DNA of 64,000 bases from Teredinibacter turnerae T7901. GTDB lineage: Bacteria; Pseudomonadota; Gammaproteobacteria; Pseudomonadales; Cellvibrionaceae. The position numbers and the translations under genes are program-made. Under the pieces are notes generated by a model that had not been told where the DNA came from, did not search any database, and saw nothing but the letters and a program-made list of their open reading frames with translations. The stretch covers positions 5,012,501-5,076,500 of the forward strand of contig NC_012997.1 of the NCBI RefSeq assembly GCF_000023025.1, in the 5' to 3' direction. Shown here piece by piece: positions 45,706 to 55,001 of this stretch (position 1 is the stretch's first letter; every line of letters begins with the position of its first letter).

Positions 45706-46338
45706 CTATTCTGCCGAGGGGGTATCCGGGTCGGCCATGAGCCGCGCAAGTGCACTTCCTCTTTCAGACAACCGCCGAGCGACCTCACGCCGCGCAGGCT
45801 CAGGCTGGTTTTGGCTGAGCTTGAATTTGCCCAGCGCAGAGTCAACGCGGATCTCCACCCCTACTATCGCCTGCAAGAGCTTGTCGATAAATGGCGCAGG
45901 TGCTTCGTCTATTCGCCAATCACCCCCAACAGACTGCTCAAAGTGAGAGACAAAATCCCGTAAATGCGCCAGCTTCCAGTCCGCGTCCTCATAAAAATGC
46001 AGCTCACCACGAATTTCCACCTGGGCGTAATTCCAGGTTGGCACAACACGAGCGTCTTGCGCTTTATGCGGGTACCACCCCGGTGAGACGTAGTGGTCGC
46101 CTCCATTAAACAACGCCAGTAGTGGCAGCGGCTTCAGGCCTTTGGCACACATCGGATTATTGCGCGCGAGGTGGCCTCGCAGATAGCGCTTACCATTTCG
46201 CTCGCAAAACCGAACAGGGATTGCCGCATTTTCCAGCTGACCGCAATTCTCGTACACGAGAGTCGCAAATGGATTGTCCTGAACAAAATCCCAAATCTGT
46301 TGCTCAGACGTTACGGCAAACGGTGGCGGAACATACAT
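45706..46338 (-). CDS. PaiB-family FMN-binding split-barrel protein
   Basis: 210 residues from the ATG at 46338, chosen for its GGAGAG 7 nt upstream (a TTG two codons earlier is possible). Family signatures are MYVPPPFAV at the start, GHLARNNPM, ALFNGGDHYVSPGWYP, VPTWNYAQVEIRGEL and GKFKLSQNQPEPAR near the end. PaiB of Bacillus is described as a negative regulator of sporulation and protease genes; the fold is an FMN-binding split barrel and the biochemical role is unclear. Confidence 0.93.
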   Translation of the reverse strand: MYVPPPFAVTSEQQIWDFVQDNPFATLVYENCGQLENAAIPVRFCERNGKRYLRGHLARNNPMCAKGLKPLPLLALFNGGDHYVSPGWYPHKAQDARVVPTWNYAQVEIRGELHFYEDADWKLAHLRDFVSHFEQSVGGDWRIDEAPAPFIDKLLQAIVGVEIRVDSALGKFKLSQNQPEPARREVARRLSERGSALARLMADPDTPSAE

Positions 46339-46841
46339 TAGCAATCTCTCCTGAAAAGAATATTTAAATGAATCGCGACGCGATGCGTGGTTTGAACCCT
46401 AGCGAAAATTAATTGTGTTTTAATCGGTGAATATTCCACTTATTCCCTGAGGTGAAGACATTAAAGTTACGCCCTCGGGAACACCTGCCAAGAGACTTTA
46501 ACGATTTTTTATTGCTAATGCGCTGGTCTGGCGAGCTCTTTGCAATTCCCTGTTTAGTGTCAGTTTGTGGTTAACGAGTCTTTTTTTTACAGAGCCACTT
46601 TTGATACCTGCGGTTGGCATTTCGCATCGCTTGAACACCATCGAATTTAACGTAAGTTCGATTAAATTCAAGCCTTGAATATCACCGCAAACGTACGTGG
46701 CTCTAAGGCAACAACGCCTCAACCCAATTTTAGATCGACGTCAGCAAGCAAGCTTACAGGCAGCTAAGCGTTAATTAACCCGGCGCTCCAGTCCCAGTTT
46801 TGCACTGACCGAACAGCGAATATTCTACAGGGAGATATTGT
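46339..46841. other. Intergenic, no supported gene
   Basis: About 500 bases upstream of both flanking divergent genes. A 74-codon minus-strand frame (46498-46722) has no ribosome binding site and an unremarkable Arg/Cys-rich translation, so I do not call it. The region presumably holds promoters for the paiB-like gene and the lipoprotein gene. Confidence 0.4.
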
Positions 46842-47702
46842 ATGTTTTACAAACTCAGCGCATTAGCACTTGCTCTTACTTTAACAGCTTGCGGTGGCGG
46901 CGGAAGTTCAGACAGCGGCTCAACAGGTACGCCAACCAATAATGGAAATAATGGCGGCGGCGAGCCGGTGATGGATCAAGAAACCATTACCGTTGCCGAA
47001 GCGTCGGTCAGTCTCACCAAAAGCATTATTGTCAATCAACTCACAGGTGTACCCAGCGTATCGTCGGCGTCAACTAAGCCCAGCGCGCGATTCCTTAGTC
47101 AGGCCAAAGCCAGCGACGAAAATGTTACCGTTGGCAGCTGTGGTGGCACGGCAACATCAACCAGCGAATCGACCGACGAAAGCACTTACCCTTACTCATT
47201 CTGGGTCGATGTTAATTACGAAGACTATTGTTTGAGTTCCGGTGGTTATCAATTTGTTTACAATGGCCTCGCCACCGTCGACTCATATTTCGAAAGCCTG
47301 GAAGATTTTACCATCGTTTATATGTATGACCTTACATTCACGAGTGATGTGCCGGGCTACGAAATGGGCGCGATGAAAACTCGTGAAGATTGCGTTAAAG
47401 AACCGAATAAAGAAGAGAAGTGCACCGCCTATATTAGCGATTTATACAGTAGCTATAGTATCCAGAACGCAGGCGTGGACGGCGACGACGTAAACGGGTA
47501 TGGATTCCGCAGTAAGGTATACGCGCAAGACAGTGAAGCCTACGATATTCAAGCAGAAGGCGTATTGTTCTGTGACGAGAACAAGCTCGGTAGCGGAAAC
47601 ATCATCGTCGAAGTGGACAACTACGAAGCCGAGATCGAGTTTTTCAGTTGCGGTGAGTACACCCTGACGTATCGCGGTGTATCGCAGACTTACCACCAGT
47701 AA
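46842..47702 (+). CDS. Hypothetical lipoprotein with six conserved-looking cysteines
   Basis: 286 residues. The lipobox TLTAC gives lipidated Cys17, followed by a low-complexity Gly/Ser/Asn linker (18-45), usual for outer-membrane lipoproteins of this group. The mature domain is acidic and Tyr-rich with six cysteines (in GSCGG, DYCLS, EDCVK, EKCTA, LFCDE, FSCGE), enough for three disulfides. No family is recognised. GGGAG lies 7 nt before the ATG, and a strong stem-loop follows the stop. Confidence 0.82.
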   Translation: MFYKLSALALALTLTACGGGGSSDSGSTGTPTNNGNNGGGEPVMDQETITVAEASVSLTKSIIVNQLTGVPSVSSASTKPSARFLSQAKASDENVTVGSCGGTATSTSESTDESTYPYSFWVDVNYEDYCLSSGGYQFVYNGLATVDSYFESLEDFTIVYMYDLTFTSDVPGYEMGAMKTREDCVKEPNKEEKCTAYISDLYSSYSIQNAGVDGDDVNGYGFRSKVYAQDSEAYDIQAEGVLFCDENKLGSGNIIVEVDNYEAEIEFFSCGEYTLTYRGVSQTYHQ

Positions 47703-47711
47703 TTAAGTCCC

Positions 47712-47753
47712 CACTTGGCGGGCGCACCGGTGCCCGCCAAGTGATTTACCTTT
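47712..47753 (+). terminator. Strong terminator after the lipoprotein gene
   Basis: CACTTGGCGGGC pairs perfectly with GCCCGCCAAGTG (12-bp stem) across an 8-base loop, followed by ATTTACCTTTT. It starts 9 bases after the stop codon. Confidence 0.85.
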
Positions 47754-48311
47754 TAGTCTCTTCCCAAATCCGCATAACCCCGTTTTTCCGGCACCTTACA
47801 CCGCTTACGGCGCATATTTACGTACTGTTAAGATTTCCGATAGCAAATTACGTTTCTGCAGGGTAAACACCGTCAGTTATTCCAGCTGGAATATTTTTGT
47901 TACAAACTGCCTTTAAATTCAGCCATCACAACTTCCTTCCATCATTTTTGTTGCGCCATCGGCATTTTTGCGCGCGCTTTTTTTGTGAAAAAATCACATT
48001 GATATTCATCTAAAATATCTTTCAGCCCACCTGTAAGAAACGTGCACGCCAACTTTTTGTAATTCCACTACAGATTCGCAATTGCGATTTTCCAACCAGA
48101 CAAACACCCAGTGTAAAAATTCACGACGAAAAAACGCCTCCCACAACCGCCAAACGTTGACGAAATTTTCACAGTGTTGCACCGCCTAAAAATAGTTGTC
48201 ACACTCAAAAGCCTAAACCTGTTCAGGACGCCAAACAGCGATGTCATCAACTCCCAACTAATTCGAAAATTCCTCGCCGTAGCGAATTTTCATACACGTA
48301 AGGATACATCT
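47754..48311. other. Long AT-rich gap, no gene seen
   Basis: About 560 bases between the terminator and the next gene. It is visibly richer in A and T than its surroundings and has several A- and T-runs. An in-frame extension of the next gene starts at 48174 but lacks a ribosome binding site. It probably contains the promoter and a leader of the 48312 gene; no RNA gene could be identified. Confidence 0.4.
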
Positions 48312-49385
48312 ATGAAACAGAGTGCTACTTTTTCCCGCCTGCTGTTGATTACGACTTTTGTCATTTTCAGCCAAACCGCATCCGCATTACCCAAGCCGTT
48401 TGGCAAAGCGGTTAACCCCGGTGACTACGACTATGTGGAAACCAAATTTCGTGGTGAAAACCAGGAAGCAGCGCGCCTTAATGTTGTTAAATCGCTGGAA
48501 CGCGCGAAAATGGACGATCGACGCATGCGTGTTTATGTCCCGCCAACCATCGACTCCAGCGGAGTTGATCTCGCAGAGATCGTTAGTCGTAACTTAACCA
48601 AAGTCGCGTTTGAAAGCGGCGTCGATATTATCGATTCCGAACTGCCAGTAACGCTAAGGAAAAAGCTAACCAGCTACGAAAAAACCCAACAACCTATCGC
48701 CGCCGACGCCGAAAAAGCAGATTTTATCATCACCAGCAGGCTGGTATCGGCCAACGCGAGTAAAGAGTTCGACTCCGACAGCGAGCGACTCGAAGCCGGC
48801 TTGAAAGGAAAGTCCGGTTGTGAGGTGAAGGCAAATCTCACGCTGGATTTAAAACTTTACTCGCTCAACCCGCTAGAACTGGATGAGGCATTTTTTATTG
48901 ATCACGAATTCGAAAATTTTTATGAAGGCGTTAAAAGCTGCGAGTCAGTAACCACCGATCTCACGTTCAAAGAGGCGATCGCCTCCGCCCTGGACCGCAA
49001 AGCGGCGGAATTAAAAAATGCGTTTGCACCGAAAGGATTGATCGTCGATCACCGGGTTAAAAAGAACAAGCACATATTCAAAACCTCTTTTTCCGCCCGC
49101 AAAGGAGCCGCCGCCAATACCGACGTCGCTGTGTACAAATTCGTAAAGACCCACGATCCAATTACCCTTAAAACACGAGAAGAAAAGGTATTGCTCGGAA
49201 CCGGCAAAATACTCAATGCGACCGATCCCGACAATGTATGGATTCAGTTGGACAAGAAGGCCAACGCCAGCGAGGTGCGACTCGGAGATATAGTTGAAGT
49301 GCAACACGAAAACTGTAGCAACTTCTCTTTGAACCTAGGCAAAAATTGCTTTGTTAAAGAAAAAGTGCTGGCCGATAAATTTTAA
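48312..49385 (+). CDS. Exported protein, CsgG/FlgT-like layout, function unknown
   Basis: 357 residues from the ATG at 48312, which has AAGGAT upstream; the signal peptide ends near QTASALPKP. The N-terminal half (RRMRVYVPPTIDSSGVDLAEIV, NLTKVAFESGVDII, ADFIITSRLVSA) has the alternating strand-helix pattern of CsgG/TolB-N/LpoB-type domains. The C-terminal part (LLGTGKILNATDPDNVWIQL, VRLGDIVEVQ) recalls the small beta domain at the end of flagellar FlgT. Cysteines occur in two pairs. This is a fold-level guess, not a family assignment. No neighbour points to a function. Confidence 0.7.
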   Translation: MKQSATFSRLLLITTFVIFSQTASALPKPFGKAVNPGDYDYVETKFRGENQEAARLNVVKSLERAKMDDRRMRVYVPPTIDSSGVDLAEIVSRNLTKVAFESGVDIIDSELPVTLRKKLTSYEKTQQPIAADAEKADFIITSRLVSANASKEFDSDSERLEAGLKGKSGCEVKANLTLDLKLYSLNPLELDEAFFIDHEFENFYEGVKSCESVTTDLTFKEAIASALDRKAAELKNAFAPKGLIVDHRVKKNKHIFKTSFSARKGAAANTDVAVYKFVKTHDPITLKTREEKVLLGTGKILNATDPDNVWIQLDKKANASEVRLGDIVEVQHENCSNFSLNLGKNCFVKEKVLADKF

Positions 49386-49484
49386 TCCGCTATCCGGTTT
49401 GCGCGCAGCGTATTGCAGCGCGCTCACCCATCAGCCTACAGGGGTGTGATAACCTGCAGTTTTCGTTTTTGCAGGTACAGCCGG

Positions 49485-50696
49485 ATGCTGATGAAACTCC
49501 AATTTCCCCGCAATATATGGGTGCTCGCGCTCACCTTGGCCCTCACCCAGGGCGCGCTACCCCTGATGGTTCTGGTGAGCGGCCTGTTGAGTAGCGAAAT
49601 TGCGCCCGACCCATCGATGGCAACCCTTCCGCTCGCCGTGTTAGTTGTGGGCACCGCGTTGTCAACCATACCAGCGGCCTGGTTTAACCAGCAGTTCGGT
49701 CGTAAACATGCCGGATTTGGTGGAATACTGCTGAGCTTGGTGGGTATATTGCTCTGCATGCTTGCCGGCGCAAAGGCCAGCTTTAGTTTGCTGATTACCG
49801 CCGCAGGGGTTCTGGGCGTAAGCGCCGCCTTTTTTCAGCATTTCCGTTTTGCCGCCATGGAAAGTGTCGGTAACGCAGCGGATATCGGGCCCGCACTTGC
49901 GATTATTATGCTGTCCGGGATAGTCGCTGGCGTGCTTGGCCCAGAGCTTGTCACTTTGGGAGCATGGCTGTTGCCAGAAGCAGAAAACTACCTCGGCGCG
50001 TTTCTTCTGATGGCGTTGTTAATCTGCGCTGGGGCAGTGGTGTTCAGCCGCTTTCAAAATACCGTCAGCCATCAGGCGCAATACGAAGAAGCACCGCGCC
50101 CGCTGGCACGCTTGCTTTGCCAACCCGTGTTTTTGCTTTCGATGGGCGTCTCCGCGCTAGGCTACGCGGTCATGGTGTTTTTAATGACGTCAACACCGCT
50201 TAGCATGCACCTGTTGGATGGCCATAGTCTCGATGACGCAAAATGGGTTATTCAAAGTCACCTGGTCGCGATGTTTTTGCCGTCCATTTTCTCTGGCTGG
50301 CTGATGAAGCGACTCGGCGCTGCACCGCTAATGCTGCTGGGCAGCGCGCTCTATCTAGGGGTAATCGCCGTGGCGCTCACTGGTCAACATGTGATTCATT
50401 ACTGGTGGGCGCTGGTGCTCCTGGGCGTGGGGTGGAACTTCCTGTTTTTGAGCGGCACCAGTATTCTTCCGCAAAGCTATCGCAACAACGAACGCTTTAA
50501 GGTGCAGGCGGCCAACGACTTTGCGGTATTCGCGCTACAGGCAATTGCGTCGCTGGTAGCAGGATGGGTATTGTTTACCTTCGGCTGGCAAGCACAGCTT
50601 TGGCTGTGTGTGCCGGTATGTGGCGCGCTGGTATTACTGAGTATTGCGGCATTGATCTCCCCCCGCTATTTGCGCAACCCCGCGCACGCGGGTTAG
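49485..50696 (+). CDS. MFS transporter
   Basis: 403 residues from the ATG at 49485 (another ATG follows at 49491); the longer in-frame start at 49413 adds 24 non-membrane residues. It has about twelve membrane helices with the MFS loop pattern FNQQFGRKHAGFGG between helices 2 and 3. No substrate-specific feature is recognised. It precedes the ketosynthase-fold gene by about 170 bp. Confidence 0.85.
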   Translation: MLMKLQFPRNIWVLALTLALTQGALPLMVLVSGLLSSEIAPDPSMATLPLAVLVVGTALSTIPAAWFNQQFGRKHAGFGGILLSLVGILLCMLAGAKASFSLLITAAGVLGVSAAFFQHFRFAAMESVGNAADIGPALAIIMLSGIVAGVLGPELVTLGAWLLPEAENYLGAFLLMALLICAGAVVFSRFQNTVSHQAQYEEAPRPLARLLCQPVFLLSMGVSALGYAVMVFLMTSTPLSMHLLDGHSLDDAKWVIQSHLVAMFLPSIFSGWLMKRLGAAPLMLLGSALYLGVIAVALTGQHVIHYWWALVLLGVGWNFLFLSGTSILPQSYRNNERFKVQAANDFAVFALQAIASLVAGWVLFTFGWQAQLWLCVPVCGALVLLSIAALISPRYLRNPAHAG

Positions 50697-50868
50697 CCGG
50701 CAAACGGCGGCTTGCCCTGCCCGCAGCCTGCACCAACCGCGAATTGGCTTGCGGGTTGTGAAATTCTTCCATTCGCAATGAGAAACTATCTGCCACAATA
50801 GGCGTTTACAACAGGGACTCACGCGCAGCTCGCCACTGCGAGAGAGCGCAATCAATGCCACCGGAGAT

Positions 50869-51921
50869 GTGCGCACCACAATGACCATTGTTAAATCGCT
50901 TTACCTCGATAACATTCGCTTGCTGTGCCCCCTTGGCGATTCAGCGGCGACCACCTACAGCGCGGTGCGCGCGTCAATAAGCGGTTTTGCCGACGACCTG
51001 TTTCTCGTGCCCGGCTACGAGCGAATTAAAGCCGCCAGAATACCCGAAGCAGCGCTGCCGCCATTGTCAGACGCGCTGCTGTTGGAAGGGCTCACCAGTC
51101 GGCAACGGAGAATATTGCGGCTCAGTACACCCAGTGTGCAGGCGTTAGCCGTCGACAGTGGCGCGCTCGATGCGCCGCTCATCTGGGTAGTCGCGCCAGA
51201 AGCAGCGCAAACGCGCAACAACTTTGCCCAGCAGGCACCCCGGTACCTGGCGGAGCAGGCCGGCGTTAGCCTTCACCCGACGCAAAACAAAATACTTCCG
51301 TATGGCAGAGCCGGTGTATTTCAGGCCCTGGCAGAAGCGGATCAGATGCTGAAGCAGGGTCAGTACAACCACGTATATATCGGTGCTAGCGACACCTTTT
51401 TTGACAACCGCAGCCTCGCCGTACTGGCGGCAGATAACCGTGTCGCCAGCCGCAGTGCGACCAATGCGTTTATCCCTGGTGAAGCTGCCGTATTTTTTCG
51501 GGTTTCCCGTCAGCCATTAAGCAAATCCGCAATCGCACTTGGCGCGCCTGGCCGAGCGCTGGAGCAGGCGCATATCAACAGCGACCAACCCTGCTTGGGC
51601 GCCGGTCTCGATCAGGCCTGGAAGCAGGCTCTGGACTGCCTCAATGGCAGCCAGGTGAGCACCCTGATAAGCAGCCTTAATGGCGAGCTTTACTGGGCGC
51701 GTGAGCTGGGTGTTGCGGCGATGCGCAACAGCGCGCAGTTCAGCGAGGGCTACGCCCATCTACACCCAGCCGACTGCTATGGTGACTGCGGCGCGGCGAC
51801 AGGTGCGCTGGGCATCGCAATGGCCTGCCAGGGGTTGCTCGAAAATCAGATTCAGGGAGCCGTTTTAATTTACAGCTCCTCAGACCACACCCCACGCGGT
51901 GCTGTACTTGCCGCGCGTTAG
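50869..51921 (+). CDS. Catalytically inactive ketosynthase/thiolase-fold protein
   Basis: 350 residues. The second half follows the beta-ketoacyl synthase plan: AVFQ-like helix after position 146, IGASDTFF (171-178, the glycine-rich strand), NAFIPGEAAVFF (199-210) and CYGDCGAATGALGIAMA (303-319), which aligns with the usual NIGH..AAAG region. The nucleophile loop, where TAC is expected, reads LPYGRAG (143-149) without Cys, and the second catalytic His is replaced by Asp306. So it should not condense acyl chains. Such KS-like proteins occur beside type VI effectors; here an AHH nuclease gene follows 35 bp later. Start GTG 50869 or ATG 50881. Confidence 0.75.
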   Translation: MRTTMTIVKSLYLDNIRLLCPLGDSAATTYSAVRASISGFADDLFLVPGYERIKAARIPEAALPPLSDALLLEGLTSRQRRILRLSTPSVQALAVDSGALDAPLIWVVAPEAAQTRNNFAQQAPRYLAEQAGVSLHPTQNKILPYGRAGVFQALAEADQMLKQGQYNHVYIGASDTFFDNRSLAVLAADNRVASRSATNAFIPGEAAVFFRVSRQPLSKSAIALGAPGRALEQAHINSDQPCLGAGLDQAWKQALDCLNGSQVSTLISSLNGELYWARELGVAAMRNSAQFSEGYAHLHPADCYGDCGAATGALGIAMACQGLLENQIQGAVLIYSSSDHTPRGAVLAAR

Positions 51922-51956
51922 TTCAACCGTATTCGCAGACAGAAAAGGACCCAGGC

Positions 51957-52802
51957 ATGACGCAGATCGGCGAAGCCATTTCACTCTCGAAACTGTCCCA
52001 CGAGGATCACGACGAAAACACCTGTGCGTTTTGTAACGCCACGCCGGAACCAACCACCGAAGAAAACACCTTAGTGGACGATTTCGACGAAGATAGCCAC
52101 GAGGTGTCGGGCGTAGACGAAGAAGGGCTCGCAAACAAAAACAGTTCAGGCAAATTAGGCGGGGCCCTCATCGCTGCAGGTTATGAGCAGATATTCGCCG
52201 AAATCGACTTGAGCGAGTTCAGTACACCACCACAAAATTGTAGTGTGCCACTTAAAGTCAGTACGGCTGCGCACCACCTGATTCCCGGCAACGCCTCGCT
52301 GAAAAACTCGGACATAATGGAATTTTTACATACCGACGGAATGGCCAAAGGCAATATTGGCTACAACGTAAATAACTACGAAAACGGCGTATGGCTGGCA
52401 GGAAATTACGCATTGCGCGGCAAAGGCGGCATGCCGAAGTGGGGTAAAGAAGGTAAAACCTTTAGGTCCGATACCAAGCTCGAACCCTATGAATACGCAA
52501 AGCGCGCCATTGAGAAAACGCAGACCCAGTTTCACGACGCCCATAAAAGTTACAGCGATACCCTGCTAAAAGCCTTGGATTTAATCGCGGAAAAATACGA
52601 AACAACTCAGGACGTATGGTGCACGGAGGCCAGCGCACCCAAAAGCGATAGCAAGCCCCAGCTGCCGATGTTAGTTATGCGTTTGAACACCATTTCCCGC
52701 CGAGCAAAATCTAAACTCGAAAACCCCTCAAAGTTGTGGAACGAAAATATTTATACATCGGCGTTTTCCCTGAAATACATTCGCGAAGAACTTAACTCTT
52801 AA
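51957..52802 (+). CDS. Putative AHH-family nuclease toxin
   Basis: 281 residues. The first about 90 form an acidic region with a CAFC motif (23-26) and no signal peptide. From about 95 the AHH/HNH nuclease pattern appears: TAAHHLIPGNASL (103-115) followed by NIGYNVNNYENGVWLAGN (133-150), the His-Asn arrangement of His-Me-finger toxins in bacterial polymorphic toxin systems. The helical C-terminus is otherwise unknown. The lack of a PAAR or Rhs part means delivery would need a partner; the KS-fold protein upstream is the obvious candidate. The ATG has AAGGA with 7-nt spacing, and the immunity gene follows 13 bp later. Confidence 0.75.
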   Translation: MTQIGEAISLSKLSHEDHDENTCAFCNATPEPTTEENTLVDDFDEDSHEVSGVDEEGLANKNSSGKLGGALIAAGYEQIFAEIDLSEFSTPPQNCSVPLKVSTAAHHLIPGNASLKNSDIMEFLHTDGMAKGNIGYNVNNYENGVWLAGNYALRGKGGMPKWGKEGKTFRSDTKLEPYEYAKRAIEKTQTQFHDAHKSYSDTLLKALDLIAEKYETTQDVWCTEASAPKSDSKPQLPMLVMRLNTISRRAKSKLENPSKLWNENIYTSAFSLKYIREELNS

Positions 52803-52815
52803 AACAGGACGCACT

Positions 52816-53427
52816 ATGTTTTATGTTCTAGGCTGCTCATCCAAGCCACGGCGCTGGTTGGATCTCGACAATTATGTCAGCAGAGGCTACAAGAAACTCG
52901 GAATAAAATGGTTTCGAGGAACCCCATTTCCTGTCGAACTCCCAAATCCTCTGTATTTTCAATTGGAACCGAAAGAAGATGGCAACCCAGATGTCGCTGA
53001 GTATCTTCCGCCATTTCTGGAAGGGTTCTCTTGCCCATTATTTCGCGATGATTTACTGGAGATTCTCTATGCTTGCGGCGTCGATAATTTCGATGTCTAT
53101 TCAGCGGAAATTCTCGACCCAGATAGCGGCAAGGTATATAAAAACTACAAGGCGGTGAATATTATCGGCGCGGTTGCCGCCGCCGATATGGAGAAATCGG
53201 AATACGTGCTCAGCGACGGCATTCCGTTAATTGATGTACCTTTCGATAAATTGGTATTGCGCAAAGACGAAATCCAGGATTTACTAATTTTTCGCCTCGC
53301 CGAAAACCTCACTACTATTCTCGTTCACGAATCAATCCGGAACGTGTTACTCGATAAAGGTTACATTACTGGCGAATATATGGATGCTATCCAGTTTTAT
53401 GAATTAGATAAATTCGGCTTTCTCTAA
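52816..53427 (+). CDS. Probable immunity protein for the AHH nuclease
   Basis: 203 residues, soluble and acidic. The C-terminal half (VPFDKLVLRKDEIQDLLIFRLAE, IRNVLLDKGYITGEYMDAIQF) resembles imm11/DUF1629-type proteins, which occur next to AHH nuclease toxins in many genomes. The ATG has AGGA with 6-nt spacing and the gene lies 13 bp after the toxin gene, the usual toxin-immunity order. Codon choice looks more AT-rich than the flanking genes, consistent with recent transfer. It would bind and block the nuclease in the cytoplasm. Family is tentative; the immunity role is inferred from position. Confidence 0.65.
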   Translation: MFYVLGCSSKPRRWLDLDNYVSRGYKKLGIKWFRGTPFPVELPNPLYFQLEPKEDGNPDVAEYLPPFLEGFSCPLFRDDLLEILYACGVDNFDVYSAEILDPDSGKVYKNYKAVNIIGAVAAADMEKSEYVLSDGIPLIDVPFDKLVLRKDEIQDLLIFRLAENLTTILVHESIRNVLLDKGYITGEYMDAIQFYELDKFGFL

Positions 53428-53434
53428 AACTCGA

Positions 53435-53929
53435 TTACACCCGCTCTTCGGTTTTGTAAATTTGCAAACCCCGCGCCTGATAATTGTGGATTGCGTTGGG
53501 ATGATCGAGTGAACAGGTATACACCCATACCCGTTTTGTTGGCCCCCAGCACCACGCATTTTCAATCGCATGAGTTAGCAAATAGCCGCCAAAGCCTTTC
53601 CCAATAAATTTGGGGGAGAGGCCAAAGTACGCTATCTCTACATTATTTTCCGGGTGCTGACGAAGTTCGTAATACCCGGCAATAGACCCGCGGTGATAGG
53701 CCACGAAAGTGCGTAAGTTTTTCGCCTCGGCGTAGCTCTGCCACTGCTCATCGGTGTGAACCAGTTTATCCGTCCACTGCCAGGGCTCACCCACCAGCTG
53801 GTACAAAAACCGGTTAAAGCGATAGTCCTTCACCTGTGCTTCCATAATGGTCAAGCCCATTGGTTGCGGCTTGCCACGCAAATCGTCCGGCGACAGCATT
53901 TCAAGATACTGCAGAGTTACAGCAGGCAT
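53435..53929 (-). CDS. GNAT-family N-acetyltransferase
   Basis: 164 residues. The acetyl-CoA loop (VEIAYFGLSPKFIGKGFGGYLL) with the Q/RxxGxG/A-like IGKGFGG (about 108-114), and the following VWVYTCSLDHPNAIHNYQARG, mark a GNAT of the type with a long N-terminal helical part. The substrate is unknown. It overlaps the upstream GNAT gene by one base (TGATG), so the two are translationally coupled. It is convergent with the immunity gene, 7 bp apart. Confidence 0.88.
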   Translation of the reverse strand: MPAVTLQYLEMLSPDDLRGKPQPMGLTIMEAQVKDYRFNRFLYQLVGEPWQWTDKLVHTDEQWQSYAEAKNLRTFVAYHRGSIAGYYELRQHPENNVEIAYFGLSPKFIGKGFGGYLLTHAIENAWCWGPTKRVWVYTCSLDHPNAIHNYQARGLQIYKTEERV

Positions 53930-54441
53930 CAGGTCATCTCCAGTACAGGACTATGGGCCAGGGCTTCACGCGCGATATATTGGGTCAGATCCAGCTCATA
54001 GGCCAGATCACAACGCCAGCAAAGCTCCGGCGGATGGTAGACCTGAAAGCCATGCTTGCGGTAAAGACCAACGGCCTCAACAAGCGGGGTGGCGGTTTCC
54101 AGTGTCATCCGCGAAAAACCCATGGCAAGTGCTTTGCTAATCGCAAAGCGAATCAGGCTATCGCCAAGGCCCTTACCTCGCGCTGTTTGCGCAACATACA
54201 TTTTGCGTAACTCACAGGTGTTCTGGTCTATTCGACCAATGCCCAGAGTCGCAACGAGGTGACCAGCAGTATCTTCCACTACGCAAAAAAAGCCGCCCTG
54301 CGCAAAATACGCAGCTTCAATATCGGCGAGATCGCGGTCGATGTTATCCGGGTCTGGGCGCAAGCCATATTCGCGCAGGACACCGGATATGAGCCCCTGA
54401 ATGGACGCTGTGTCATTGGGCGTGGGAGTTCGTAATTTCAT
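53929..54441 (-). CDS. GNAT-family N-acetyltransferase
   Basis: 170 residues. The core motif is ELRKMYVAQTARGKGLGDSLIRFA (acetyl-CoA binding ARGKGLG near residues 87-93), preceded by CVVEDTAGHLVATLGIGRI and followed by LETATPLVEAVGLYRKHGF. It resembles the amino-acid-acting GNATs with the PaiA/YhdJ layout. The substrate is unknown. The RBS is weak. First gene of a two-gene pair with the next GNAT. Confidence 0.88.
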   Translation of the reverse strand: MKLRTPTPNDTASIQGLISGVLREYGLRPDPDNIDRDLADIEAAYFAQGGFFCVVEDTAGHLVATLGIGRIDQNTCELRKMYVAQTARGKGLGDSLIRFAISKALAMGFSRMTLETATPLVEAVGLYRKHGFQVYHPPELCWRCDLAYELDLTQYIAREALAHSPVLEMT

Positions 54442-54527
54442 CGTGGGGATACATCAACTGTGAGTGTCCGCAGGCGCAGAGCCAGCGCGGGCCGCACATA
54501 CTAAACGCCCGCGGCAGCGCTGACAAG

Positions 54528-55001
54528 CTAGCGCACACTCAGCAGCAGTTCGTCTGGGGCCTCGTCAAACGGGGTTGCGGCGGTTGCAAATACAAAATCG
54601 GTATCGGTTAAACTCAAAGTGTAGTTCACCACCGGATCATCCTCTTCCCGCGCCCAGACACTGTCTTTGAGTTTATCAATCGCCGGATAGGACGCATTGC
54701 CATCCAGCGCGATAAATACCAGGCGTTGAAAGGTTGATTCTGGCGTGGACGCCTGCTCGATGTCAGCACTGACTTTTAGCGCGCGGAAAAACTCGCGTTC
54801 ATCGCCTGCCGCAATTTGTTGCACAATCATCTCTGAGCTCAGGGCACTATACGGGCGATATTGCACTTCGACGGTGTAGTTCGCGTTATTTTGTAATCGA
54901 AAAATACTTACAAAACCTGTTTGTGGGGCGAAGACAGCTTCCGTACCGCCACAGGCAGTAAGCGCGAGAAGCAGCGAAAGCAAGGTAAACCGTCGGAGCA
55001 T
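54528..55001 (-). CDS. Hypothetical lipoprotein
   Basis: 157 residues from the ATG at 55001 (GGAAG, 8-nt spacing), giving a tight signal peptide ending in the lipobox LALTAC with lipidated Cys17. Longer in-frame starts exist but spoil the signal. The mature protein (about 140 residues) is a small beta-like domain with patterns such as NNANYTVEVQYRPYSA and VFIALDGNASYPAIDKL; no family is recognised. Confidence 0.78.
   Translation of the reverse strand: MLRRFTLLSLLLALTACGGTEAVFAPQTGFVSIFRLQNNANYTVEVQYRPYSALSSEMIVQQIAAGDEREFFRALKVSADIEQASTPESTFQRLVFIALDGNASYPAIDKLKDSVWAREEDDPVVNYTLSLTDTDFVFATAATPFDEAPDELLLSVR

Noticed and set aside
46498-46722. Possible small gene on the minus strand
   Set aside because: No ribosome binding site, no recognisable family, and composition fits chance in a non-coding region.
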